Part shown: piece after piece, positions 1 through 11,106 of the stretch
Numbering within the stretch: position 1 is the first letter of the stretch
How the letters are laid out: every line of letters starts with the position of its first letter
Assembly: GCA_951802425.1 (NCBI GenBank)
Contig: OX637805.1
Span: 1,240,001-1,304,000, forward strand
From: Clavaria fumosa
Lineage: Eukaryota > Basidiomycota > Agaricomycetes > Agaricales > Clavariaceae
DNA: 64,000 nt
Direction of reading: 5' to 3'
Made by a program: the position numbers and the translations under genes
The notes under the pieces: model-generated
What the model saw: the letters and a program-made list of their open reading frames with translations, nothing else
Database searches by the model: none
Told to the model about the DNA's origin: nothing

Positions 1-1
1 G

Positions 2-775
2 GCCAAAACCCTTACCAACATCACCAACCAGCCTCTCTCTGCCCAGACTGTGTGTCGTAGCCTGAAGAAAGCAGGTATGAAGGCTGTGGTGAAGAAGGAT
101 AAGCCCCTTCTCTCCAAGAGGCACAGAAAGGAGAGGTTAGATTTTGCCTTGGCACACCAGTACTGGACTTTGGAGGACTGGAAGAGAGTTGTATGGTCTG
201 ATGAGACCAAAATAAATTGTCTGGGCTCAGATGGGAAGAAGTGGGCTTGGAAAAGGGCTGGGGAGGGCTTGAGTGATAGGCTTATTGAGGGAACACTCAA
301 GTTTGGTGGAGGGTCTGTGATGGTGTGGGGGTGCATGCTGTGGGAGGGAGTTGGATTTGCATGCAGGATTGATGGGAGGATGGATGGGGAGCTTTACTGC
401 AAGATTTTGGAAGAAGACCTCCAAGCCAGCATCAGGTATTATGACAAATTGCCAGCTGACATCATCTTTCAGCAGGATAATGATCCTAAGCACAAATGCA
501 AAAAGGCACAAACATGGATCCAGGAGAATGGCCTGAAGGTTCTTGCATGGCCAGCACAGTCTCCTGACCTTAATCCAATTGAACATTTGTGGGGTCACCT
601 GAAGAGAAAGCTGGGAGAGTATGAGAGGGCACCTGGGGGGATGTTGGAGTTGTGGGAGAGGGTAGAGGAGGAGTGGAACAAGATTGACACAGTAGAGTGT
701 CAAAGACTCATTGAGAGCATGCCTAGGAGGATTCAGGCAGTGCTCAAAGCAAAAGGGGGCTACACTAAATACTAG
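2..775 (+). CDS. Tc1-like DD34E transposase (5' end off window)
   Basis: This is a cut-and-paste transposase that acts in the nucleus on the element's own TIRs. The frame is open from base 2, so the N-terminus and first helix-turn-helix lie upstream; the first visible residues belong to the second HTH-like region. Three acidic motifs are present in order: WSDET (about residue 70), QQDNDPKH (about 155) and the SPDLNPIEHLW block (about 190). Exactly 34 residues separate the second Asp from the Glu, giving the DD34E spacing of true Tc1 rather than mariner DD34D. I see no stop or frameshift up to the tag stop, unlike almost every other coding region here, so this is a comparatively young insertion and might encode active protein if the missing start is sound. 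Confidence 0.9.
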   Translation, partial: AKTLTNITNQPLSAQTVCRSLKKAGMKAVVKKDKPLLSKRHRKERLDFALAHQYWTLEDWKRVVWSDETKINCLGSDGKKWAWKRAGEGLSDRLIEGTLKFGGGSVMVWGCMLWEGVGFACRIDGRMDGELYCKILEEDLQASIRYYDKLPADIIFQQDNDPKHKCKKAQTWIQENGLKVLAWPAQSPDLNPIEHLWGHLKRKLGEYERAPGGMLELWERVEEEWNKIDTVECQRLIESMPRRIQAVLKAKGGYTKY

Positions 776-980
776 ATTTTATGCTTTGGTAGCCAAAGTC
801 CACCTGCAACAAAACTGTTCCAATGATACCCCTGAAGAAAAATGTTCATATGTCAGGCAAACATGGATGAGGTATTTTGAAAATTGGTATTATTATGGCC
901 TATATAGTGTCCCATTTTGATAAATATTTTGATAATTTTATCTAAATTTCTTCATGAGCTACACTCTAATTAATTGAAAA

Positions 981-1014
981 GTTCCAAACATTGGAACGGT
1001 TTTGTGAGTCACTG
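981..1014 (+). repeat. 3' terminal inverted repeat of the Tc1 element
   Basis: AT-rich 3' sequence ends in a block containing an internal palindrome (gttccaa...ttggaac) and then gagtcactg directly before TA. The cactg/cagtg terminus is usual for fungal Tc1/mariner ends. The partner TIR is outside the window. Confidence 0.7.
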
Positions 1015-1016
1015 TA

Positions 1017-1262
1017 TTTCTCTCAACTCGTCCTTTTCCCTCTCTATACTTTGTCTACCAACCTTGCGACCTTCTCAGTGACACTTCCCTCCTCTTTACT
1101 TGTCTCTCCTCATTCTCACATCTTCTCAGATGCCCTCGCGACCTTCTGGGACCGAGCATTATCGACTGTGCTCAACAGTTGATTGGTCTTAGTGAGTTTC
1201 CAGAACTGGTCACCAACAAGTCAACTTTCGGCATTACTTATGAGATGGGACAGGCCCTAACA
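1017..1262 (+). repeat. 3' end of a long family 1 LTR
   Basis: This segment is nearly identical to the reverse complement of 32518-32780, the end of the complete 1.41 kb LTR of copy D, and ends in the same ggccctaaca. Its 5' part is cut off by the Tc1 insertion. It is followed directly by gtgaa and an in-frame chromodomain of family 3, so it marks the 3' boundary of a family 1 insertion into a family 3 element. Confidence 0.85.
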
Positions 1263-1400
1263 GTGAAGTGGGCAGGCTATCCCCATGAAGACAACATGTG
1301 GGAACCGAAGGCGAACCTGAAAGACGTGGCCGAGGCCATCACAAGCTTCCACCACAAATACCCACAGGCAGCCCATCCTCTCATGGTATCTTTTGCCTGA
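1263..1400 (+). pseudogene. C-terminal chromodomain of a family 3 gypsy polyprotein
   Basis: The frame begins abruptly inside the chromodomain with VKWAGYPHEDNMWEP and runs about 45 residues to a tga stop at 1398-1400. In chromoviruses this C-terminal domain of integrase tethers insertion to modified histone H3. The upstream half is separated by the family 1 LTR. The first five bases, gtgaa, are the same five that end the family 3 chromodomain of copy E at 33926-33930, and the two halves join in frame at a Lys codon. A real coding fragment, but a disrupted gene. Confidence 0.85.
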
Positions 1401-2308
1401 ACTGTCACACGCTCATCGACCCTGGAAGAAGAAAAACACATAAAACTGCAAATGACACCATTCACCCAACACCCTCTTTCTCCCCCTGCAAACCCCTCTA
1501 CTCGTCCCACTACCATGCCACCTGACCGCACGCCCACAATGCTGCGCTGAGGAACGCCTGGTCCCCCGTACTTCGCCTGCTGATCTGGTGGATGGCCACG
1601 GAACCTACCCTGCCCACCGCCTGCCAAAACTACCCACATACGGCCCGCATCCGACTTCCGACCTGCACCACCCATACTTGAAGGCCCACCTTCCTCGCCG
1701 GGTACGACCGCATGCATATGCCACATTCTAAATGCGGTTCGTATTCCCCAGGCCCACCACAACCTGGGACTAAATCCTCCCCCACTTATGACAGATGACC
1801 CCCCTGCATGCATGCCGCAGTTCTGCCAAAACCGGGAGCTCCTAGAGCCAGAAGACGATGTCTGGCTACAACGAATGGCCGAATGAATATGCAGGAGCCT
1901 CAGCTGCGCAATGTGGTGTGAACTTCGAGGCCTCGATTTTGAACAACAACGATATATCTTATGCACCTCCCCCATACTTGGTGAGCTCTGGGTAAACTCC
2001 CGGAGCTCATGGCTTTGATTCGAAATCCCACTACCACCTGAACCCGTTCTGCAAGAAGAATGGGCTGTCCACCACCAATGCACAGGCCCCCCTTATATCA
2101 TCCCTGTCACCATGGGCATCATCTCACCATGGATCATCCCCACAGAACAATATGAACACCCTCTAATTCCCAACACACAAGACATGAGTATTGACCTGCC
2201 TACCGAAGCTGAGCCACCCGCAGCCAAACTGCCTAACCGATGCGAATGCGAAGAAAGCCTAGAGGCTTGACGGGTCCGTTGGGATGCCGGACCACTGAGG
2301 GGGAGCTA
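1401..2308 (+). other. 3' non-coding tract of the family 3 element, up to its polypurine tract
   Basis: Between the pol stop and the 3' LTR lie about 900 bp with no convincing reading frame in either direction. The opposite strand is partly open at 2083-1277, but the composition gives no recognisable domain, and I treat it as a remnant at best. The tract ends with the purine-rich actgagggggagcta, a plausible polypurine primer site just 5' of the LTR. Confidence 0.5.
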
Positions 2309-2658
2309 TGTTAGAATTTCACCATGTTACCCTCCCCTCTTCTCTTTATCACTTCACCCCCCTTCTTTTCCCCTTTCACACCATGTGGACATCCTCCCTC
2401 CATACTCGTCATGCACCACATGCTAATAACCCCCTGCCCTGGTTCATATGACTCATGTTCTGCCTCACTGCTCACACATGCCCTTCACCCTCTGCCCTGA
2501 CTCGTTATGACTCACATCCCAATGGTATATAAGTAGTTACTCCTGTAACATGTTCCTTAGGTTGTTACTCTCTATCACATTCCCCCTTTGCTCCCATTTG
2601 GCCTACTTCCCACTAAGTCCCTTGAATACTCTGGAGTCATCATGACTTGTTGTTGACA
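2309..2658 (+). repeat. Family 3 3' LTR (350 bp)
   Basis: It starts tgttagaatttc after a purine-rich tract and ends tgttgttgaca, giving TG...CA ends and about 350 bp. A TATA motif (tatataag) lies at about 2525. The next base belongs to a different sequence, the foldback-like element, so this LTR marks the right boundary of a family 3 insertion into that element. Confidence 0.75.
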
Positions 2659-4988
2659 ATCAGTAACTGTAATTATTAATCAATTGTGTCATGCATTATT
2701 AATTCTAATTACAAATTACATTGATGCATGAGCAATTGTAATTGTTAATCAACTGTGTCATGCATCAGCCTATATGGAGCATTGCATGCAAGCTATCATG
2801 CATTATGAATTGTAATTACAAATCAGACTCATGCATCAGTAACTGTAATTATTAATCAATTGTGTCATGCATCAGCTTATATGAAGCATTGCATCCAGGT
2901 AAACATGTATCATGCATCAGCTTATCTGGAGCATTGCATCCATGTAATCATACATTATGAATTGTAATTACAAATCAACTTGGTGCATCATCAAAAGCAA
3001 AAATTCAATGTTGAGCAGCCCTGTGCCTGGTCCCTCAAGATATGATAAAATATACATCAGAAAATCGGCAAAAATCAGGAGATTCTGAATCTGAACATGA
3101 CATGTTTGTATCTGCTCTCATTCAGAGTCAATTTGCAAAATACACAAAATATATTTGTTTTTCCTCAATTCTGCAGTACTCTGGCTTGAAAATAGCTAGA
3201 GGATTCACACACAACCTGTGGACATATGGAAAGGGTGTGGATTAGTTTAACAACCCTTCCACCATCTCTGTCACCTCCCTGGAATCCATTACCAGGAATT
3301 AGAGTGTTATTGGCCTGGGAGCCTGGCTATTTGTTAGATTGCAAAATCCAGCCATCAGACTAGACCATATGACATGTAATACAACCTCACAAAATTCCAT
3401 AATATTTGGTGCAGATCTACAGATTCCCCATGTCTATTTTCCCAAAATTCTCAAAATCTCTCCCCATATAGCCCCCTTTGTCGAATCACATATTCGACAA
3501 AGGGGGCTATATGGGGAGAGATTTTGAGAATTTTGGGAAAATAGACATGGGGAATCTGTAGATCTGCACCAAATATTATGGAATTTTGTGAGGTTGTATT
3601 ACATGTCATATGGTCTAGTCTGATGGCTGGATTTTGCAATCTAACAAATAGCCAGGCTCCCAGGCCAATAACACTCTAATTCCTGGTAATGGATTCCAGG
3701 GAGGTGACAGAGATGGTGGAAGGGTTGTTAAACTAATCCACACCCTTTCCATATGTCCACAGGTTGTGTGTGAATCCTCTAGCTATTTTCAAGCCAGAGT
3801 ACTGCAGAATTGAGGAAAAACAAATATATTTTGTGTATTTTGCAAATTGACTCTGAATGAGAGCAGATACAAACATGTCATGTTCAGATTCAGAATCTCC
3901 TGATTTTTGCCGATTTTCTGATGTATATTTTATCATATCTTGAGGGACCAGGCACAGGGCTGCTCAACATTGAATTTTTGCTTTTGATGATGCACCAAGT
4001 TGATTTGTAATTACAATTCATAATGTATGATTACATGGATGCAATGCTCCAGATAAGCTGATGCATGATACATGTTTACCTGGATGCAATGCTTCATATA
4101 AGCTGATGCATGACACAATTGATTAATAATTACAGTTACTGATGCATGAGTCTGATTTGTAATTACAATTCATAATGCATGATAGCTTGCATGCAATGCT
4201 CCATATAGGCTGATGCATGACACAGTTGATTAACAATTACAATTGCTCATGCATCAATGTAATTTGTAATTAGAATTAATAATGCATGACACAATTGATT
4301 AATAATTACAATTACTGATGCATGAGTCTGATTTGTAATTACAATTCATAATGCATGATAGCCTTCATGCAATGCTCCATATAAGCTGATGCATGACACA
4401 ATTGATTAATAATTACAATTACTGATGCATGAGTCTGATTTGTAATTACAATTGATAATGCATGATAGCCTGCATGCAATGCTCCATATAAGCTGATGCA
4501 TGACACAATTGATTAATAACTACAATTACTTATGCATGAGTGTGATTTGTTATTACAATTGATAATGCATGGCGCAATTGATTACAAATTACAATCACTG
4601 ATGCATGAGTCTGATTTGTGACTAGAATTGCTGATGCACCAATCTGATTTGTAATTACAATTGCTGATGCACCAATCTGATTTGTAATTACAATTGCTGA
4701 TGCACCAATCTGATTTGTAATTACATTTGGTGATGCACCAATCTGATTTGTAATTACAATTCATAATGCATGATTTCATGGATGCACTGCTCCATATTGA
4801 GTTTGTAAGCCAATGCATCATACAAATGATTGGTAATTACAGTATCTGATGCATTACTACCTTAGCCCAGAGCACAGCCTCAATCAATTCTAATTAGAAT
4901 ATATTTGCAAATGGTAATTTACAATACAAATGCACTAGTCATATTGTTCTAATTAGAATATCTCCATGCATGGATATGCCAGCATCTG
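2659..4988. mobile_element. Foldback-like palindromic element with repeat-rich arms
   Basis: The sequences at 2659-3486 and 3492-4320 are nearly perfect inverted copies of each other, separated by a 5-bp spacer (cacat, 3487-3491). The outer parts of the arms are AT-rich tandem repeats built on a tgatgcatgacacaattgat-like motif, and the right arm carries about 540 bp of further repeats before A's pol resumes at about 4990. Inverted arms built of tandem repeats are the hallmark of foldback (FB) elements. No transposase is encoded. The left arm is cut by the family 3 insertion. Small mirrored reading frames inside are by-products of the palindrome. Confidence 0.75.
4630..4761. repeat. Four 33-bp tandem repeats in the right arm
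   Basis: Four head-to-tail copies of a 33-bp unit (gctgatgcaccaatctgatt...) differ at only a few bases. They belong to the outer, asymmetrical part of the right arm of the palindrome. Confidence 0.9.
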
Positions 4989-4989
4989 G

Positions 4990-5294
4990 TGAGGAATTCA
5001 CAATGTCTTCCATGTTTCATTACTTGAGAGGGTCTACAACAATGCCTTCCCCCAGCGACAACAGCAACCCCCGCCCCCTATCGAAATTGACAGCAAACAA
5101 CACTACAAAGTTGCCAACATACTAGATTCTTGAAGGAGGGGTAGGAAAGTGCTTTACCTCGTATGTTGGGAAGGTTACAGACCTGAGGACGACACCTGGG
5201 AACCCATCGAATCACTTCCCAGCTCAAAGGAACTTCTTGAGGACTTCCACATGACCTATCCAAAAAAACCTCGCACAACTCGCACAACTCAATA
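4990..5294 (+). pseudogene. Family 1 copy A: end of pol (chromodomain)
   Basis: From about 4990 the sequence matches the end of copy C pol read on the other strand: the VFHVSLLE motif, a Gln/Pro linker, a chromodomain with LYLVCWEGY and DDTWEP, and the terminal stop at about 5292. A TGA interrupts it at the position of the first Arg of C's SRRRGRK. The part of pol upstream of residue M-REIH is missing because the foldback element inserted there. A's remaining 5' part should lie to the left of the window. Confidence 0.85.
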
Positions 5295-5399
5295 ATTTTT
5301 CCCTCGCCTCCTTCTTCGTCTTTTCTTCATCTCACTTACATGCTTCAGAATCACAACAAAATATTGCAATAAAAATACAACAACAAGCAAAATTTTTAT

Positions 5400-7466
5400 C
5401 TACTGGTCATGAATTTTCTCCTTCCCCTTTCGCAACCCTTCTACCCTTTCCTCACCTTCCACACTTGCAACTTTTTCCTCCTCTCCCGCTTTCTCCTCCT
5501 CTTCACCCTCAGGACCCTTCAACTCTACACCCCATTGATCCACCCTCAGAAGATCCAGCAATTCCCTCCACACACAACGCTGCTCCTGCTCCGCACATTT
5601 CTCCACCCATGGCAGGAGTTCTTGTGGCGACTTCAGCAAAAAATCTTCATAGGCAAAGAAAACTGTTTCCAGTCCTCTTCGCCCTCGAAATCGAGCCTCA
5701 TGAAGCTCGCCAACCATCATCGCGCACCTACCACGCAACTCTAGAAACAAATTTTCAGTTTGTCGCCAAGAATCTGAAGACCCGCAATGACTTACCCTTC
5801 TCCTGTTCCTGACTTGCCATCAACTCTCTCTCCATCTTCTCTACAGTTGCGAACAACCCTATACAAAACACAGAACAGTCTATTTTATACTCACAACTGT
5901 GAAACTTACTGTGTTCCAACTCCTCTGCCTCCACCAATCTACACTGAATCTCCTCCAGCTCAATCTTTTGATCTAGATGAACAGGAGGATCAGTTAGAAT
6001 GTCGTAAGGCAAAATAACGACTTACCGGCCCATTCCTTCTTCACTGTTGTGATTACCTCCTTCACTTCCTCAAATCCCTCATGAGTCTTTCCCATCGACA
6101 CCAACCACTCTATGGGCAAAATTAGCTCACTTCACACTTACAAAAATCAACTTACCCTCCTTCTCCTTCTTCAAATCCCTTATCTCGCAGTGTGACTCTC
6201 TCAACTTGACCTCCTGGTCTGAATCACATGGAAATCAACTTACAACGCGATAAATCAAAATAAATACTTACCTTGCTATTCCCCCTGGAGAGCCTCAAAG
6301 TCCCTTTCCACCTTCACCTTCTGCACCATCAGTTCTATGACCTCCACGACCTCCTTGCTTTTTCCTATAAGGGTCGCAAGTTCAGTAAAGCCACGAAAAC
6401 TAGGACATACCGATACTCACCTTTTTCGCCCCTCTGCAATGCTACTAACTTGCACTTCACTGCAGCTAATTCTACCTCCAATTCCATTTCCCAATGCAAC
6501 TTGTAGACCCACTCTATCTTCCTCGTGGGTTCCGCGAGTTGCTGCTAGAGCATTGTGAGTTCCTGCTCCAAGTCACTTCGCAGGACCAAACTCCCCGCGA
6601 CCTTCTCTTGCTCCTCCACCAACTCCCTCAACGATGCCGGTTTTGTGACCTGCCTTTTGGACATTGATGGACCTGGAGTCAGCAACTGTGACTGGACCCT
6701 GGTTCGTTTTCCACAAGTCAGTCAAGTTGGAGTCCCCAGAATGGGCAGGATAGTGTATCCTGTCCCCATTCGACTCGCAACCTTCGGAGTCGTCGCCCCC
6801 ACTGTCTCCGATCCTTCGGTGCACCTCAACGCCTCATCGATTTTCATGTTGTCCCATCCATATTCGTTCTTGACATGCCAACAATGGAATTCTTGGACCC
6901 ATGAGCATTTCCCGTGGTCCTCCGTGCACTGACGACATTTGCCGGCAGCACTGTGCTCGCATTGCCAGCCTTTTGCAACACAGTTGTTGCAATCCTGTGA
7001 TTCAACAATTAGAAGACATGGAGGAATGAGAAATATTGCTACACACCTCTCACTCCATCCCATTCCACTCCTTATTTTCCTTTGCTGATCTGATTTTCTT
7101 CCACAATCGCAGGAATTCTGCGGGTGACGGATCTACTTCACCCACGACAGTACCCCCCACTTCACCGGGGCTCACAATGTCACCTACCATCCTGCTTGAA
7201 CCCACAATACTCTCCACCGACCCGCTTGGGCCTGCGACATCGCCCCTCGCCTTGCTGGGACCTGCGACCTTGCTCTTCTTCCCCTCATGCTTAGCAACTT
7301 CCTCACAAAGGTGTGCGCAACGTGCCTGTTCCTCCTTTTGCCAAGCTAGCAATTGGGCAAGGGCTTCTTTGTCACAGCCAGGCTTGGCCCTTTCGTATTC
7401 TTCATACATGCACGTCTTGTGCTCGAGTTGGGTTTTGGTGCATTTGAGGACATTGGAAGAGACCAT
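5400..7466 (-). pseudogene. Copy A antisense accessory gene (Cys cluster plus coiled coil)
   Basis: A multi-exon gene runs towards the end of pol on the opposite strand. The start at 7466 (ATGGTCTC in a ccaccATGG context) is shared with copy C. Exon 1 (about 7466-7060) encodes a charged helical region. The next exon carries the Cys cluster CNNCVAKGWQC, GKCRQC, HGKCSW. It is followed by a Ser/Pro-rich linker and short coiled-coil exons separated by GTAAGT-type introns, ending with an acidic tail at 5400. The Cys spacing is not the Zn2Cys6 pattern of Gal4. Families of this kind accompany basidiomycete gypsy elements, but I know of no proven function. Several exons have lost frame, so I call it a pseudogene. 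Confidence 0.65.
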
Positions 7467-7568
7467 GGTGGTTGGACTTAGAAAATTTTTCAGGTGTTGT
7501 GACCTGATCAACAAACGTCATGCTGACTAACCGTCATGTGACTTCCACTCTTGCAGGGCTCGAGGCTT

Positions 7569-8899
7569 GAAGGGGGGGTAATGTCAGGACCCATTCATTT
7601 TCCTCGATCTACGACAACTCTACCAGTACCTGTGAACCTCCCGACACCTCCCTACCACCTCGCAAACCCCCCTGTACTCTTCCGAAACCCACTGCCTGCT
7701 TCCGGATGCTTCTCCGGCCTCCCTCGTATTCTCATGACACTCACAACCATCATACTATACTTGCATCACTCCCTGCCACCTCACCCTACATGTGTCTACC
7801 ACCCAAACCTGCCAAATTGATGTGTGACATGCAGTTATGCAATCCTCCTCAGCTGGCACATGACTTGCCATGCGGCATCACTGGCACCACTAGTGTTACC
7901 TGCATTACCAGCATTATCCATGTGACTTCCCACCCAAGGTCACCTGCATCACTAGCGTCACCTGTGTCACCATCACCACTCATGTGACCACTCTTGGACC
8001 TTGCAACCTTAACGATGAAATGCACCACCAGTGGCCAGTTGAGCACTACTTCAAATTATGCTTCCTTTCTTCTCTCCAGTCATCTATAACTATGATACTT
8101 ATGACCAAAGCATTTCTTCGTAGTTATAGTTACCCATATGATTATTTAACTAAGTTGTGACCCATGACCAGTCAGGTTCACGACCTTACTTATGTTTCCC
8201 TTACCCCTCACAACCTTAGTAGAATATGCACATGGTCACTTTATGACCAGCTATACCCCATACCACTATAGTTCTGTCACTTGGCAACCTCTGTACTTTT
8301 CCTTTTCCGTTATACTCTCTGTACATATGTATATAAAGCCTCGCATGTACTTACAGTACTCCAGACTTGATATTGATGCACTTTGGTTTAAGCTTGAGGC
8401 TATCATGCCCTTTGAGCTTGGAACCACCATGATTGATAGGTCTTGTCTCACTTGGTGACCTCGACAACACCAAGACATACTTCTACTCTATTCTAACTTG
8501 TCCTCTGCACTCATATAAACTTGTGCATTTAAGTATTCTCTTCTATTTGTCTTGATACTGATTCCTTCGAACCCCACAGGTTCTCTTGTCAGTTGGCAAA
8601 GTCATTGCCTTCACCGATACACCTCTCAACATCATCACAACTACCCGCAACTCTCTCAACATCGTCTATTTCTCCCTCCTCATCTATTTCTTCCTTCACG
8701 CTTCATCAGTCGACTTCACGACCTTCTCAGTGTTACCTATTTCTTTCAACTTGTCCTTTTCCCTCTCTATACTTCATCTACCAACTTCGCGACCTTCTCA
8801 GTGACATCTCCTTCCTCTCTACTTGTCTCTCCTCATTCTCACATTTTCTCAGACATCCTTGCAACCTTCTGGGACTGAGCATTATCGACTGTGCTCCAA
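7569..8899 (+). repeat. Copy A polypurine tract and long 3' LTR (right end truncated)
   Basis: gaagggggggtaa (7569-7581) is the primer site for plus-strand synthesis, and tgtcaggaccc at 7582 opens the LTR. The LTR follows the 1.41 kb LTR of copy D throughout, including the TATA motif tatataaag at about 8330, and breaks off about 110 bp before its end at the TIR element. The inner region holds degenerate gtcacc/catcac runs and no convincing gene. Confidence 0.85.
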
Positions 8900-10064
8900 T
8901 AGTCCCAGCTAGTTTAGTATACTAAATATCAGTTAATGTACCAAAATGCTTTGAACTCAAGCCAGCTACAGCTGATCCTACTAATGTCAGCAAATGCTGT
9001 GAAGGCAGTATACTTATGTCCAGCTAATGCTGACTATACTATTACAGTACAGTAGAAGTCAACTTAATCCAGCAGCTGCTGGTGAACATAGTATACTAAT
9101 CTACAGTAATAACAGCTACAGGGTATTTCCAGTTAACTTGATCCAGCAGCTGCTGATTGTTGTAGTATACTATTCAACAGTAATAGCAGTCATAAAATAA
9201 CACCAGTTAACTTGGTCCAGTAGCTGCTGGTTAGTATAGTATACTATTCTACAGCAAAAGCAGTGGTAAAAATATTCCAGTTAACTTGATCCAGCAACTG
9301 CTGATTGATGTAGTATACTATTCAACAGTAATAGCAGTCATAAAATATTGCCAGTTAACTTGGTCCATAGTGCACTTTTACACAGTAATTTCTGCACACT
9401 ATGCACAACTTGAGTCTACTATTTGTGAGTGCAGTAGTTACAAGCAGGTTTAATTAACTCAGTTGTAGTACTTGTGAATTGAATCATTAATTTGAGCACA
9501 GCACTTGTAATTATGATAATATAAACATGGCAATGTACTGCCACAGCTTCAGGAAGTTCATTCAATTTTATATAATGTTTTAATTTGAGGCCATATTTTG
9601 ATGTTTATATAAGCTGAATTTCAATATAGAGGCATTTGATAAATATTTGTCTGTATTTGGGCTTATTTATTTCATGTCAATAAATACACAGCTATTATGT
9701 CTAGTTAACTATTTGATAGCAACTACTGCACTAAGTTCACAGCTCAAGTTAATTAAGTGTGATGTCATGCTATACTAGTATAGTCAGCAGTAGCTGGATG
9801 TAAGTATACTAGTATAGTCAACAGTAGCTGGATGTAAGTATACTAGTATAGTCAGCAGTAGCTGGATGTAAGTATACTTGTATAGTCAGCAGTAGCTGGA
9901 TGTAAGTATACTTGTATAGTCAGCAGTAGCTGGATGTAAGTATACTACCTTTACGGCATTTGCTGACATTAGTAGGATCAGCTGTAGCTGGCTTGAGTTC
10001 AAAGCATTTTGGTACATTAACTGATATTTAGTATACCAAATTAACAGGGACCACTGATTTTGTA
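8900..10064. mobile_element. Non-autonomous TIR element with subterminal tandem repeats
   Basis: About 130 bp at 8905-9050 is an imperfect inverted copy of 9920-10064 (shared blocks: tatactaaatatcagttaat, gtaccaaaatgctttgaact). The termini read agtcccagctag on the left and ctggtccctg-like on the right strand. Inside the left TIR are roughly 75-bp repeats around ccagttaacttgatccagca; inside the right TIR are 34-bp repeats. The AT-rich middle has no reading frame. This is a non-autonomous DNA transposon, perhaps of the same general kind as the foldback element. It sits exactly between truncated copy A and truncated fragment H, so it also marks a rearrangement junction. Confidence 0.75.
9770..9939. 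repeat. Five 34-bp tandem repeats
   Basis: Five head-to-tail copies of a 34-bp unit (gtatactagtatagtcagca...) with two variable positions lie just inside the right TIR. Confidence 0.95.
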
Positions 10065-11005
10065 TCATCCAGGGCAAGATGAAAAGTTGAAGGAGGTGTG
10101 TTGAGATTTGGAGATAGTGAGGGGGAGAGAGATGCAAAAGGGCAGAAAAGGTAAGTTCCAATATTTTCCTGGTATTCCATGACTTTACTAAAGTTGCGAG
10201 TCTGTAGGGAAGGGCAGAGAGGTTAAGGAGATGGGAGTGGACTCGACGAAGGTGTCCGCGTCCAGTGAGGTGGATGTAAAGGTTGCGGAGTTGATGGTGT
10301 GGAAGGAGGAGGTGGAGAGAGATTTTGAGGCTCTCCATGGGGAATGGCAAGGTGAGTTTCATTTGTTTTTTATGCATACTTAAACTTATTTCTTCTTTTC
10401 CTTATTAGAACAAGAGGTCAATCTCTGGGGAACGCGATGCGAGTTGGAAGAGGTGCGACTTGAGTTGGAGAAGTCACAAGGGGACTACAAGGGTAAGTCC
10501 TGTAATTATGATGGTCGAAATATGTTGATCTTCGTTTTCAGAATCATTGAAGATATTAGAGGAAGCATGGGGAAAATCGCAGGAGATGAGGAGTGCTTTA
10601 GAAAGGTCACATGGGGAGAAAGAAAGTAAGTGACTTGTTGGATTTAAAAATGAGTTGATGTTTGACAGTCTGCTAAGGATGGATGGGGTTTTGCTGGCGT
10701 TATGTGGATGAATCAGCGAATTCTGCGCATGGGGGCATCGCAGTTTAGACGTGGTGTTCTTTGGTTACGAAGAGCTACTTCATAAGCTGTCGAGTGGGGT
10801 GAAGTTGTCATTGGTGACAAAATGGGTGGAGAGAGAACAAGATCGATTGCAGGCCGAGTTAATGGGGTTCCCGCAAGTGGACCAGACCGGACAATTGATC
10901 GAGGAGGAGGAGGGAGAGCAGATGGAGGAGAAAAGTCCCAGTGTGGAAGAGGTAGATGAGGTGGAAGGGTTGCGAAAGGGGAAGGAAAAGGCTTGCAACC
11001 AGTAA
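10065..11005 (+). pseudogene. Fragment H: 3' part of the antisense accessory gene
   Basis: This matches the coiled-coil exons and acidic tail of the accessory gene in copies A and C. It has repeated short exons separated by gtaagt introns (for example after 10154, 10349 and 10492), then a last exon containing EREQDRLQAELMGFPQVDQ and the terminal GKEKACNQ before the taa stop at about 11003. The Cys-cluster exon is missing because the fragment begins at the TIR element. Non-functional on its own. Confidence 0.7.
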
Positions 11006-11106
11006 ATAAAAATTTTCTTGTTGTAATTTTATTGTGTATATGAATTGCTGTGAAATCCGGAGTGAGAAAGTGACGAAAAACGAAAAGGAGGCAAAGAAAA
11101 TTATTG

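Larger units (their letters stand above)
1..1014 (+). mobile_element. Tc1/mariner DNA transposon, 3' part
   Basis: The window opens inside this element. It consists of the transposase gene, about 200 bp of 3' non-coding sequence and a 3' terminal inverted repeat ending in cactg, followed by the dinucleotide TA (1015-1016), the classical Tc1 target. The sequence resuming at 1017 matches family 1 LTR sequence at about 8735, where ccta is followed by the same tttct tract, so the element inserted into a TA within a family 1 LTR. The 5' TIR lies outside the window and cannot be checked. Confidence 0.9.

Noticed and set aside
227..703. 158-codon open frame antisense to the Tc1 transposase
   Set aside because: Shadow of the transposase frame; no domain, biased composition.
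1277..2083. 268-codon minus-strand frame in the family 3 3' tract
   Set aside because: It sits where families 1 and 4 carry an antisense gene, but I see no Cys cluster, coiled coil or intron pattern, and the start overlaps no promoter-like motif. Kept only as a remark.
3042..3936. Pairs of identical 62- and 67-residue frames on opposite strands
   Set aside because: They are mirror images produced by the palindrome; no start context, domain or continuation.
4582..4821. 79-codon repetitive frame (CNYKSDWCI repeats)
   Set aside because: It is translation of the 33-bp tandem repeats; the unit is a multiple of three, so a frame stays open by chance.
9886..10377. 163-codon minus-strand frame crossing the TIR element border
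   Set aside because: It runs across the junction of two unrelated elements and is opposite to recognisable accessory-gene exons.
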